Origin: Roseateles aquatilis
Lineage (GTDB): Bacteria > Pseudomonadota > Gammaproteobacteria > Burkholderiales > Burkholderiaceae_C
Assembly: GCF_002205645.1 (NCBI RefSeq)
Contig: NZ_NIOF01000007.1
Span: forward strand, 248,001 to 312,000
Reading direction: 5' to 3'
DNA length: 64,000 nt
Positions within the stretch are counted from its first letter, which is position 1, and the number at the start of each line of letters is the position of its first letter. The notes under the pieces were generated by a model. The model saw only the letters and a list, made by a program, of their open reading frames with translations. It made no database searches and was not told where the DNA came from. A program made the position numbers and the translations under genes. Positions 35,277 through 43,717 of the stretch are shown in pieces.

Positions 35277-36818
35277 TTGAACACAATTCAAACTCCCGGA
35301 GCGCGGCAGACCATCCTCGGCCAGCCCAATAGCCTGTTCGTCCTGTTCTTCACCGAAATGTGGGAACGGTTCTCCTACTACGGCATGCGGGCGCTGCTCG
35401 TGCTGTACCTGATCGCGGAAGCGTCCAAGGGCGGCTGGGGCTGGACCCGGGAGGAGGCGACCAGCCTGTACGGCACGTACACGATGCTCGTGTACTTGAC
35501 GCCGATCATCGGCGGCTACATCGCGGACCGGTTCCTGGGCACGCGGCGCTCGGTGGTGCTGGGCGGCTTCATCATCGCTGCCGGCCACATCGCGCTGTTC
35601 TTCGACTCCAAGGCGACCTTCTATGTCGGCCTGGGTCTGGTGATCCTGGGCACGGGCCTGTTCAAGCCGAACATCTCGGCGATCGTGGGCCAGCTCTACG
35701 ACAAGGACAACGAGGGCAAGCGCGACGGCGGCTACACGCTGTTCTACATGGGCGTGAACGCGGGCGCGTTCTTCGGCATCTCGCTGTGCGGCTACATCGG
35801 CGAGAAGATCGGCTGGCACTACGGCTTCGGCCTGGCCGCGGTGTTCATGATCCTGGGCGCGCTGCAGTTCTGGTTCAGCCAGGGCATCTTCGGCGACGTC
35901 GGTGGGGCGCCGAGCAAGGACGCCCCGGTGGTGGACACCAGCGTCGCGCTGGACGACACGCCGGCGCACATCGTGCGCGACCGCCTGATCGCGATCGGCG
36001 TGTTCTCGTTCTTCACGATCTTCTTCTGGTTCGCCTTCGAGCAGGCCGGCGGATCGATGACGATCTTCGCGGCGGACTACACCGACCGCACGCTGGTGGG
36101 CACGAGCGGGCTGATCTTCAAGATCATCAATTCGCTGATGACGTTGATCCCGGTGGCGATCCTGAGCTGGCTGCTGATCAAGCTGTCGCGCAGCACGCCG
36201 GGCAAGTACGCGCTGTCCAATGCCCTGCTGACGCTGGCGCTGGCGCTGATCTGGGGCCTGTCGCTGTGGATGCTGGGGCGCGAGTTCCAGATGGAGCAAT
36301 CGGAGATTCCGGCCACCTGGTTCGGGGTGCTGAACTCCTTCTTCCTGGTGATCCTGGCGCCGATGTTCAGCAAGATGTGGGAGCGTCGCTGGAACCCGAG
36401 CGGTCCGGTGAAGTTCGGTGTCGGCCTGGTGCTGCTGGGCCTGGGCTTCGCGGCCCTGTCGTACGGCGCGTCGGGCATTCCGGCGGGCGCGAAGACGGCG
36501 CAGGTCAGCATGATCTTCCTGACGCTGGCCTACCTGCTGCACACGATGGGCGAGCTGTGCCTGTCGCCGGTGGGCCTGTCCTACATCTCCAAGCTGGCGC
36601 CGGCGCGCCTGCTGGGTCTGATGTTCGGCGTCTGGTTCGTCAATGCCGCGATCGCCAACAAGATCGCGGGCATGACCGGTTCGTACATCGACGCGATCTC
36701 GTCGACGTACTCGATGTCCACCTTCTTCCTGATCTTCACGATCGTTCCGGCCGGTGCCGGCTTGCTGCTCATGCTGCTGAGCCCGTGGATGAAGAAGTTG
36801 ATGCACGGGGTGCATTGA
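35277..36818 (+). CDS. POT-family proton-dependent oligopeptide transporter
   Basis: A 513-residue MFS transporter of the POT/PTR2 family importing di- and tripeptides with protons. Helix 1 contains FFTEMWERFSYYGMRALLVL with the conserved ExxERFxYY proton/substrate motif. GYIADRFLGTRRSVVLGG and GTGLFKPNISAIVGQLY are further signatures, and ELCLSPVGLSYISKLAP lies near the C-terminus. About 14 spans are present, as in bacterial DtpA-like members. Translation starts at a TTG (35277) with CGGAG 6 nt upstream; the first in-frame ATG is at residue 28 and would delete helix-1 residues. A long structured leader precedes it and a strong terminator follows. Confidence 0.93.
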   Translation: MNTIQTPGARQTILGQPNSLFVLFFTEMWERFSYYGMRALLVLYLIAEASKGGWGWTREEATSLYGTYTMLVYLTPIIGGYIADRFLGTRRSVVLGGFIIAAGHIALFFDSKATFYVGLGLVILGTGLFKPNISAIVGQLYDKDNEGKRDGGYTLFYMGVNAGAFFGISLCGYIGEKIGWHYGFGLAAVFMILGALQFWFSQGIFGDVGGAPSKDAPVVDTSVALDDTPAHIVRDRLIAIGVFSFFTIFFWFAFEQAGGSMTIFAADYTDRTLVGTSGLIFKIINSLMTLIPVAILSWLLIKLSRSTPGKYALSNALLTLALALIWGLSLWMLGREFQMEQSEIPATWFGVLNSFFLVILAPMFSKMWERRWNPSGPVKFGVGLVLLGLGFAALSYGASGIPAGAKTAQVSMIFLTLAYLLHTMGELCLSPVGLSYISKLAPARLLGLMFGVWFVNAAIANKIAGMTGSYIDAISSTYSMSTFFLIFTIVPAGAGLLLMLLSPWMKKLMHGVH

Positions 36819-36865
36819 TTCGCGCTTCGCGACAGCGCCGCCTTCCAGGCGGCGTGCAAAAAAAG

Positions 36866-36890
36866 AACCCGGGCAGTGCCCGGGTTTTTT
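36866..36890. terminator. Intrinsic terminator after the peptide transporter
   Basis: CCCGGGC (36868-36874) pairs with GCCCGGG (36878-36884) around a 3-nt loop, flanked by A-run and T-run (TTTTTTC to 36890). The A-rich left flank makes it bidirectional in principle. Confidence 0.92.
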
Positions 36891-37076
36891 CTTGCCTGGC
36901 GATTCCCTTGAGGTCGCGCTTGACCGGAGCAAGTCCGCCGCTGTTCAGGCGCAGTCCGTGGCCGTCGACGAAGATCGAGTCGCCTAACGCGATTCCACCG
37001 GGATGCGAAGTGAAATCGAATGGCCCTGGATTTCCAATCCAGCCCGTCGCTACTCGAAAGGACCGTGCCTCGGCTC
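36890..37076 (-). pseudogene. Possible gene remnant without start codon
   Basis: On the minus strand a frame free of stops reads with good protein character (VATGWIGNPGPFDFTSHPG, then GIALGDSIFVDGHGLRLN, then SGGLAPVKRDLKGIARQE) but has no ATG, GTG or TTG before a stop at about 37074. Codons here use more A/T in third positions than neighbouring genes. It runs into the terminator of the transporter. It may be a decayed gene fragment or chance; no family is recognised. A CTGGATT/AATCCAG hairpin at 37026-37042 lies inside it. Confidence 0.25.
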
Positions 37077-37141
37077 ATTGCGGGCGCGGCGTCTAGGCAA
37101 AGTCCGGTGATCGGCTCGCTCCTGTGATGACAGGCCCGCGC

Positions 37142-38032
37142 TCAGCGGGCCTTGTTGCGTTCAAGAGCTTTCGCCAACCGCTCTTGAAGCGTGCGCGCGA
37201 ACTCGACGTCGATCGGTCGCAACGACGGCCGAATCGCCTCCGCCAACTGCGCGTAAGACGCCTCGCCACTCGCCACGGCGGCAACCTGCAGATACGCGAA
37301 GCTGCGTCGCAAGTCCTGTGACACCAGTCGCCCTTCACGATGGATCTCGGCCAAGGCGACGAGACATTCGAGGCACCCGCGTCGGCCCGCAAAGTCGAGC
37401 GACAGGACCGCGTCGGCAATGGTGTCCTCGCGAAGCGCATGGTCGATCGGCATGGACTCCGCCTCCTTCAGCATGCTCAAGGCCGGCGACGGATCGCCAG
37501 ACAGGACGGCCTGGCTTCTCAGCGACCGCCGCTGTTCCTCACTCCATGCGCGCGGAGCAGAACAGTCGAGCGGGATGAAGCCCGCTGGCGGATTGATGGC
37601 GCTCTGGCGCGCATCGCAGGTCTCGGCCAAGCTGTGCAAGTGCAGCGCCGCTTCCGCCTCTCCCTTCGCGGCGCGTTCCATCAACGTCGGCAACGCCGCC
37701 ACCACATCGAACGGGTCACTGCGAAAGATCCGCCGGCGCCGTTCCTCGTCAGTCTCGAAGTGAATCAATGCCGACCAAGGCGCGGCGAACTCGATGGCGA
37801 TGGCGGAAGGCGCCGCCTGCTCCTGACCCGCGGGCCGCATCGGCCGCTGCCCGCCTTCGGGCGACGGGCCGGCCGCGCGGATCACACCCTGAGCGTGCGT
37901 GGTCTCGATCGCCGCGGTGGCCTCACCTTCGTGACCCGGCTCCCCGCGCCACACCACGATGCCGACTGCTGCCGCCAACCCCAGGAGCGCCGTCACGCCC
38001 ACCCATGTCATCGACCGTCCTCTCGTGTCCAT
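37142..38032 (-). CDS. Membrane-anchored hypothetical protein
   Basis: A 296-residue protein with one N-terminal membrane helix (about 8-27, MTWVGVTALLGLAAAVGIVVW) and a large, probably periplasmic, domain. The C-terminal half is helical and Ala/Leu-rich, with cysteines in AETCDARQS, PLDCSAP and RRGCLECLVALAEI, and a tail ending LQERLAKALERNKAR. The cysteines could form disulfides outside the cytoplasm. The segment AAKGEAEAALHLHSLAETC faintly recalls Sel1/TPR-like helical repeats, but I do not assign a family. The start is the ATG at 38032. Confidence 0.65.
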   Translation of the reverse strand: MDTRGRSMTWVGVTALLGLAAAVGIVVWRGEPGHEGEATAAIETTHAQGVIRAAGPSPEGGQRPMRPAGQEQAAPSAIAIEFAAPWSALIHFETDEERRRRIFRSDPFDVVAALPTLMERAAKGEAEAALHLHSLAETCDARQSAINPPAGFIPLDCSAPRAWSEEQRRSLRSQAVLSGDPSPALSMLKEAESMPIDHALREDTIADAVLSLDFAGRRGCLECLVALAEIHREGRLVSQDLRRSFAYLQVAAVASGEASYAQLAEAIRPSLRPIDVEFARTLQERLAKALERNKAR

Positions 38033-38273
38033 CGTCTCGTCCCTTCGTTCGCTTGGCACATGCCCGCGATCCAGTCGCCGTCCGGCTGCGATGGTTCGAA
38101 GCGAACCGGACGCTCTGCGGCGGCCTCGTCCGGAACTCGGCCCCGAGAATCAGTCGCCGAGCGCCATCGATCGGGGTCAGGCCTTGCCATCGATGCCGAT
38201 TCGGGTGAGACACACAACGCAACGGTTTGCCAAGAATGACCACCTCCTTCTTGAACAGGCCCGAGAGACCTTC

Positions 38274-38815
38274 ATGACGCCCGAGGATTACCTCGTTTGG
38301 GAACAGTTGCAGGATCGCAAGCACGAGTACATGGACGGACAGGTAATCGCCATGTCCGGGGCGGATAAGAGACACGTATTGGTGTCGGTGAACTTGGTCT
38401 CTTGCTTGCGGCGGCATCTTGCGGAAACGCCCTGCGAGGTGTTCAACGCGACATGCAGATCCATGTGACGGCCGCCGAGGCCTACTTCTATCCGGATGTC
38501 TCCGTGAGCTGCAACGCCGACGACCTCGCCGCCGAACAGCGGGCGACTAGCCCCCTGTTGATCGTCGAGGTCAGTTCCCACAGCACGCGCCGCCATGACC
38601 GCATCGAGAAATTCAATCGCTACAAGCTGATCGCCGCGCTGCGCGAGTACGTGCTGATCGCCGCCGAGCGCAGAGTCACCGAGGTCTTCGCCCGAGGCGA
38701 CGACGGGGCATGGATGTCCCGTGTGTTCTCGGGCGACGACGCCATCGAATTCACCTGCGTCGACTTCACCCTGTCCGCCAACGAGCTGTACTTCAAGGTG
38801 GCCGCGGCGCGATGA
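38274..38815 (+). pseudogene. Uma2-family (DUF820) endonuclease-like gene, frameshifted
   Basis: Two adjoining frames together make one Uma2-type protein. The first (from ATG 38274) reads MTPEDYLVWEQLQDRKHEYM, then DGQVIAMSGADKRHV, and ends soon after CEVFN. The second resumes with DMQIHVTAAEAYFYPDVSVS and continues LLIVEVSSHSTRRHDRIEKF through LREYVLIAAERRV, the PD-(D/E)XK-like core. The break falls between AAC (38445-38447) and GAC (38450-38452), where one base is missing. Uma2 proteins are a widespread nuclease-fold family of unclear role, often multi-copy and mobile. It is either a recent inactivation or a sequencing error. Confidence 0.85.
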
Positions 38816-39217
38816 ACCCATGCGCGCACCGACGACCGCGATACGTGGAGCGCCCGGCGACGCGATTTTTGGCAGCAGCGTGCTTCCGCGTCGCGTTGTC
38901 GCTGGACATGTCGGCATGGCCTTCTCGCTTCAGCGGACGGCACCCGCCGCGAACATTCCGCCTTGCCATCCTCCTGAACCCGCGCCCCGGATCCCGGCCT
39001 GTTTTCAGAGAGGAAAAGGCCTTCTTCCACTCGGACGGAACGTCTGTTTTTGCGGCACCGCAGCAGACTTGCTCACAGCCTCCGACCCTTCGTCAATGAA
39101 GCCCTCGGTCAAAGGGACAGGTATTGCCCTGACCACTGGCAGGGCTTGGGTGTACCGCGTACATTCCGCCCCACGTTGCGGTGCACAAAGACATCGCGAC
39201 GGTTTTGGGAGTGATGC
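38816..39217. other. 400-bp gap upstream of the RND operon
   Basis: No convincing gene is seen between the Uma2 remnant and the efflux operon. Open frames here lack protein-like composition. The last 100 bp hold the operon's probable promoter and operator (see 39126-39165). Confidence 0.6.
39126..39165 (+). promoter_or_regulatory. Probable promoter and operator of the RND efflux operon
   Basis: CTGGCA (39136-39141) and TACATT (39160-39165) make a -35/-10 pair with an 18-bp spacer. A perfect dyad TGTAC-CGC-GTACA (39151-39163) overlaps the -10, a classic repressor position. Just upstream is a GCCCTG/CAGGGC stem (39126-39145). No regulator gene is adjacent. Confidence 0.45.
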
Positions 39218-40411
39218 ATGGCCGGACCGTTTTTCGAGCGCAAATCCGTCGCGGGCGCCTTGCTGGCGCTGACGCTGGCGGCCTGTGGACAACAGCAGGA
39301 TCAACAACAGCAACACGGCGGCCCGCCCCCCGTGACCGTCGCCCCCGCGATCCAGCGCGAGGTGCAGGAATTCGACGAATTCACCGCGCGACTGGAAGCG
39401 CCTGACACGGTCGAAGTGCGTTCGCGCGTCGCCGGTACGCTGGACAAGGTCCACTTCCGCGAGGGCCAACTGGTCAAGAAGGGCGACCCGCTCTTCACCA
39501 TCGACCCGCGACCGTTCGCCGCCGAAGTCGCCCGCGCCGAAGCCCAGCTCGCCTCCGCGCGCACCGCGGCCGACCTGAGCAAATCGGATCTCGGCCGCGC
39601 CGAGAAGCTCGTCGCGATCCAGGGCGTCAGCCAGCAGGAAATCGACCAGCTCAAGTCCGCCGTGCGCAACGGGGACGCCAACATCAAGGCCGCCGAGGCC
39701 GCCGTCGTCCAGGCCCGGCTGAACCTGGAGTTCACCCGCGTCACCGCGCCGGTGTCCGGCCGCAGCTCGCGCGCCAACGTCACGCCGGGCAACCTCGTGA
39801 CCATCGGCGATCCGGTGCTGACGACCGTCGTCTCCGACGACAAGGTCTATGCCTACTTCGACGCCAGCGAGGCCACCTACCTCAAGTACGTCAAGGCGGC
39901 CCGCAACGGCGGCAACAAGCGTGACCAGCCCAACAAGGTGCTGCTCGGCCTGGCCAACGAGGAAGGCTACCCGCACGAGGGTCGCATGGACTTCGTCGAC
40001 AACCGGCTGAACCCGGCGACCGCCTCGATCCGAGGCCGCGCCGTGTTCGACAACAAGGACGGCACCTTCACGCCGGGCCTGTTCGCCCGCGTCAAGCTGA
40101 TGGGCACCGGCGCCTACAACGCGGTGCTGATCCCGGACCGTGCCATCGGCACCGACCAGACCCGCAAGGTGGTCATGATCGTCGGCGCCAACAACATCGT
40201 TCAGCCGCGGCCGGTCCAGCCGGGCGCGCTGTTCGACGGCTACCGCGCCGTGCAGGGCGTCAAGCCCGGCGAGCTGGTGATCATCGACGGTCTCCAGCAC
40301 GCCATGCCCGGCGCGCCGGTGACGCCGCAGCACGTGAAGCTCGACGACAAGGGCCAGCCCGTCGCCGCGCCGCAGGGTGCGGCGCCCGCCGCCCCGGCCG
40401 CTTCGAAGTAA
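39218..40411 (+). CDS. RND efflux periplasmic adaptor (MexE/AcrA-type lipoprotein)
   Basis: A 397-residue membrane-fusion protein. The lipobox LTLAACG near 18-24 indicates lipid attachment at the cysteine. A lipoyl-like half (VRSRVAGTLDKVHFREGQLV), an alpha-helical hairpin rich in Ala/Glu (about 95-165) and a beta-barrel domain follow, ending in a Pro/Ala-rich tail. It would bridge the inner-membrane pump and the outer-membrane channel in the periplasm. The ATG at 39218 has GGGAG 6 nt upstream. First gene of a three-gene operon; the pump starts 18 bp later. The sequence style is closer to MexE than to MexA. Confidence 0.93.
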   Translation: MAGPFFERKSVAGALLALTLAACGQQQDQQQQHGGPPPVTVAPAIQREVQEFDEFTARLEAPDTVEVRSRVAGTLDKVHFREGQLVKKGDPLFTIDPRPFAAEVARAEAQLASARTAADLSKSDLGRAEKLVAIQGVSQQEIDQLKSAVRNGDANIKAAEAAVVQARLNLEFTRVTAPVSGRSSRANVTPGNLVTIGDPVLTTVVSDDKVYAYFDASEATYLKYVKAARNGGNKRDQPNKVLLGLANEEGYPHEGRMDFVDNRLNPATASIRGRAVFDNKDGTFTPGLFARVKLMGTGAYNAVLIPDRAIGTDQTRKVVMIVGANNIVQPRPVQPGALFDGYRAVQGVKPGELVIIDGLQHAMPGAPVTPQHVKLDDKGQPVAAPQGAAPAAPAASK

Positions 40412-40429
40412 TCGGGCGCGAGGTCGTTC

Positions 40430-43400
40430 ATGGATATCTCACGCTTCTTCATCGAGCGGCCCCGCTTCGCGGCGGTGCTCTCGATCTTCATCTTCCTGGT
40501 GGGCCTGCTGGCGATCTTCCGGCTGCCCATCTCCGAGTACCCGGAAGTCGCGCCGCCGCAGGTGGTCGTGCGCGCGCAGTTCCCCGGCGCCAACCCGCGC
40601 GTGATCTCCGAGACGGTGGCGACACCGCTCGAGGAACAGATCAACGGCCTGGAAAACGTCCTGTACTTCGACAGCCAGGCCACCGCCGACGGCGGCATGA
40701 CGCTGACCGTCACCTTCAAGATCGGCACCAACCCGGAAGCGGCTGAAACAGCGGTGCAGAACCGCATCAACCGCGCCCTGCCGCGCCTGCCCGACATCGT
40801 GCGGCAGATCGGCGTGACGACCGAGAAGTCCAGCCCCAACCTGACCATGGTCGTGCACATGGTCAGCCCGGACAACACGCGTGACGCGCTCTACCTGCGC
40901 AACTACGCCCAGCTGCAGGTCCGCGACGAGCTGCTGCGGGTGCAGGGCATGGGTTCGGTGCAGGTGTTCGGCTCCGGCGACTACGCGATGCGCATCTGGA
41001 TCGACCCGGCCAAGCTCGCCGCGCGCGGCATGACCGCGTCCGACGTGGTGACCGCGATCCGCGAGCAGAACGCGCAGGTCGCGGCCGGCACCGTCGGCGC
41101 GCCGCCCGCGCCCAAGGGCACGGAGTTCCAGCTGGCGATCAACACGCAGGGCCGCCTGGTCAGTGAAGAGGAGTTCGGCAACGTCATCGTCCGCACCGAC
41201 ACCGCCACCGGCGGCCTGGTGCGGGTGCGCGACATCGGTCGCGTCGAGATGGGCCCGGGCACCTTCGCGCTGCGCAGCCTGCTCAACAACAAGGAAGCGG
41301 TCGGCATCGGCATCTTCCAGGCGCCCAACTCCAACGCGCTCAACATCTCCAAGGACGTGCGCGCCACGATGGAGCGCCTGAAGGCCTCCTTCCCGCAAGG
41401 TGTCGAGTACAGCATCGTCTACGACCCGACGCGCTTCGTGGCGACGTCGATCGAGAAGGTCATCGAGACCCTGATCGAAGCCGTGCTGCTGGTCGTGCTG
41501 GTGGTGATCATCTTCCTGCAGACCTGGCGCGCGTCGATCATTCCGTTGCTGGCGGTGCCGGTGTCCATCGTCGGGACCTTCGCGGTGCTGCTGCTGCTGG
41601 GCTACTCGATCAACACGCTGACGCTGTTCGGCCTGGTGCTGGCGATCGGCATCGTGGTGGACGACGCGATCGTGGTGGTGGAGAACGTCGAGCGCAATCT
41701 GGAGGACGGGCTCACGCCGCATGACGCGACGGTCAAGGCGATGCGGGAGGTCTCCGGCCCCATCGTGGCGATCGCGCTGGTGCTGTGCGCGGTGTTCATC
41801 CCGCTGACCTTCGTGCCGGGCCTCTCGGGCCAGTTCTACAAGCAGTTCGCGGTCACGATCGCGATCTCGACGGTGATCTCGGCGTTCAACTCGCTGACCC
41901 TGTCGCCCGCCATGGCGGCCTTGCTGCTGCGTCCGCACGACGCGCCCAAGGACCCGATCATGAAGGTCATGGACAAGCTGTTCGGCCGGTTCTTCCACTG
42001 GTTCAACTGCTTCTTCCAGCGCCGCAGCGAGGGCTACAGCCGCGGCGTGACCGGCATCCTGAAGCGCAAGTCGGCCGCGCTGGTGGTCTACGCGCTGCTG
42101 CTGCTGGCCACCGGCCTGTTGTTCACGCGCATCCCGGCGGGCTTCGTGCCGGCGCCGGACAAGCAGTACCTGATCGGCATCGCGCAGCTGCCGGCCGGCG
42201 CCACCCTCGACCGCACCGAGGAAGTGATCCGCCGCATGAGCGACATCGCGCTGAAGACGCCCGGCATCTCCGACTCGATCGCCTTCCCGGGCCTGTCGAT
42301 CGCCGGTTTCTCGGCCGCGCCCAACGAAGGCATCGTGTTCTTCGGCCTGGACGATTTCGAGAAACGCACCTCCAGCGACCTGTCCAAGGACGCCATCCTG
42401 GGCCGCATCAACGGCGCGATCCAGCAGATCCAGGGCGCGCGCATGTTCGTCGTGCCGCCGCCCGCGGTGGACGGCCTGGGCAACGCCGGCGGCTTCAAGG
42501 TGCAGGTGCAGGACCGCGGCGGCCTGGGCGAGCAGGCGCTGTACGGCTCCGTCTGGGGCACGCTGGGTCCCATCTATGGCGACCCGAAGAGCGGCATCGG
42601 CACGCCGTATTCGACCTACGACATCAATGTCCCGCAGCTCCTGGCCAACGTCGACCGGACCAAGGCCAAGCAGATGGGCGTGAAGTTGCAGGACATCTAC
42701 GACACGCTGCAGATCAACCTGGGCTCGCTGTACGTCAACGACTTCAGCCGCTTCGGCAAGACCTACCAGGTGATCGTCCAGGCCGACGCGCCCTTCCGCG
42801 CCAACGCCGGCAGCATCACCGACCTGAAGACGCGCAACGAGAAGAACGAGATGGTGCCGCTGGGCGCGCTGATGCAGGTCGACCCGACCTTCGGGCCGAC
42901 CCGCGTGACGCGCTACAACGGCTTCCCCAGCGCCGACATCAACGGTGCGGCCAAGCCCGGTTTCTCCAGCGGGCAGGCCGAGGCCGAGATGGAGCAGCGC
43001 CTGAAGAACCTGCCGCGCGGCATGACCTACGAGTGGACCGAGCTGACCTACCAGGACCGCCTCACCCGCGACATCAGCGTGGGCGGCTTCAAGATCCCGA
43101 CGCTGGGCGCGGTGCTGGCGCTGTCGGTGCTGCTGGTGGTGCTGGTGCTGGCGGCGCAGTATGAAAGCTGGAGCCTGCCGCTGGCCATCATCCTGATCGT
43201 GCCGATGTGCATCCTGTCGGCGTTGTTCGGGGTGTGGCTGTCGCACTTCCCACCATTCGCGCAGGCCGGGGATCTGAACATCTTCACGCAGGTGGCGCTG
43301 GTGGTGCTGGTGGGCCTGGCGTGCAAGAACGCGATCCTGATCGTCGAGTTCGCCAAGGAACTCGAAGAGCGCGGCGAAGCGCTGCACGACGCGATCATCC

Positions 43401-43717
43401 ACGCCTGCCGCCTGCGTTTGCGCCCGATCCTGATGACGTCGATCGCGTTCTGCGCCGGCGTGATCCCGCTGATCCTGGGCTCCGGCGCGGGCAGCGAGAT
43501 GCGCCGCGCGATGGGCATCGCGGTGTTCGCGGGCATGGTCGGCGTGACGCTGTTCGGCATCTTCCTGACACCGGTCTTCTACGCGCTGCTGCGCAAGAGC
43601 ACCGAGAAGAAGCGTGCCCACGCGCTCGAACTGCGTCGCGAGATCGACGCCGCCGCGCATCCGTTCCACCCCGGTGTCGACGATGCCGACACTCCGGCTC
43701 CGAAGGGGGGCGCATGA
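40430..43717 (+). CDS. RND multidrug efflux permease (HAE1 family, MexF-like)
   Basis: A 1095-residue hydrophobe/amphiphile efflux pump with 12 spans and two large periplasmic loops. It begins MDISRFFIERPRFAAVLSIF and continues LPISEYPEVAPPQVVVRAQF, the HAE1 N-terminus. The proton-relay residues are present: the double Asp in GIVVDDAIVVVENV in helix 4 and the Lys in LVGLACKNAILIVEFAKE in helix 10. Sequence style matches MexF/BpeF-type pumps, which often expel chloramphenicol, trimethoprim or quinolones; substrates here are unknown. Its stop overlaps the next gene's ATG (ATGA). Confidence 0.95.
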   Translation: MDISRFFIERPRFAAVLSIFIFLVGLLAIFRLPISEYPEVAPPQVVVRAQFPGANPRVISETVATPLEEQINGLENVLYFDSQATADGGMTLTVTFKIGTNPEAAETAVQNRINRALPRLPDIVRQIGVTTEKSSPNLTMVVHMVSPDNTRDALYLRNYAQLQVRDELLRVQGMGSVQVFGSGDYAMRIWIDPAKLAARGMTASDVVTAIREQNAQVAAGTVGAPPAPKGTEFQLAINTQGRLVSEEEFGNVIVRTDTATGGLVRVRDIGRVEMGPGTFALRSLLNNKEAVGIGIFQAPNSNALNISKDVRATMERLKASFPQGVEYSIVYDPTRFVATSIEKVIETLIEAVLLVVLVVIIFLQTWRASIIPLLAVPVSIVGTFAVLLLLGYSINTLTLFGLVLAIGIVVDDAIVVVENVERNLEDGLTPHDATVKAMREVSGPIVAIALVLCAVFIPLTFVPGLSGQFYKQFAVTIAISTVISAFNSLTLSPAMAALLLRPHDAPKDPIMKVMDKLFGRFFHWFNCFFQRRSEGYSRGVTGILKRKSAALVVYALLLLATGLLFTRIPAGFVPAPDKQYLIGIAQLPAGATLDRTEEVIRRMSDIALKTPGISDSIAFPGLSIAGFSAAPNEGIVFFGLDDFEKRTSSDLSKDAILGRINGAIQQIQGARMFVVPPPAVDGLGNAGGFKVQVQDRGGLGEQALYGSVWGTLGPIYGDPKSGIGTPYSTYDINVPQLLANVDRTKAKQMGVKLQDIYDTLQINLGSLYVNDFSRFGKTYQVIVQADAPFRANAGSITDLKTRNEKNEMVPLGALMQVDPTFGPTRVTRYNGFPSADINGAAKPGFSSGQAEAEMEQRLKNLPRGMTYEWTELTYQDRLTRDISVGGFKIPTLGAVLALSVLLVVLVLAAQYESWSLPLAIILIVPMCILSALFGVWLSHFPPFAQAGDLNIFTQVALVVLVGLACKNAILIVEFAKELEERGEALHDAIIHACRLRLRPILMTSIAFCAGVIPLILGSGAGSEMRRAMGIAVFAGMVGVTLFGIFLTPVFYALLRKSTEKKRAHALELRREIDAAAHPFHPGVDDADTPAPKGGA

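Noticed and set aside
37026-37042. CTGGATT-TCC-AATCCAG looks like an anticodon arm (tRNA-Gly or, reversed, tRNA-Ser)
   Set aside because: No acceptor, D or T arms can be drawn around it on either strand, so it is only a hairpin.
38812-39099. Open frame starting at the Uma2 stop codon (MNPCAHRRPRY)
   Set aside because: It overlaps the Uma2 stop in ATGA fashion, but the product has no protein-like pattern or motif and sits in a decaying region.
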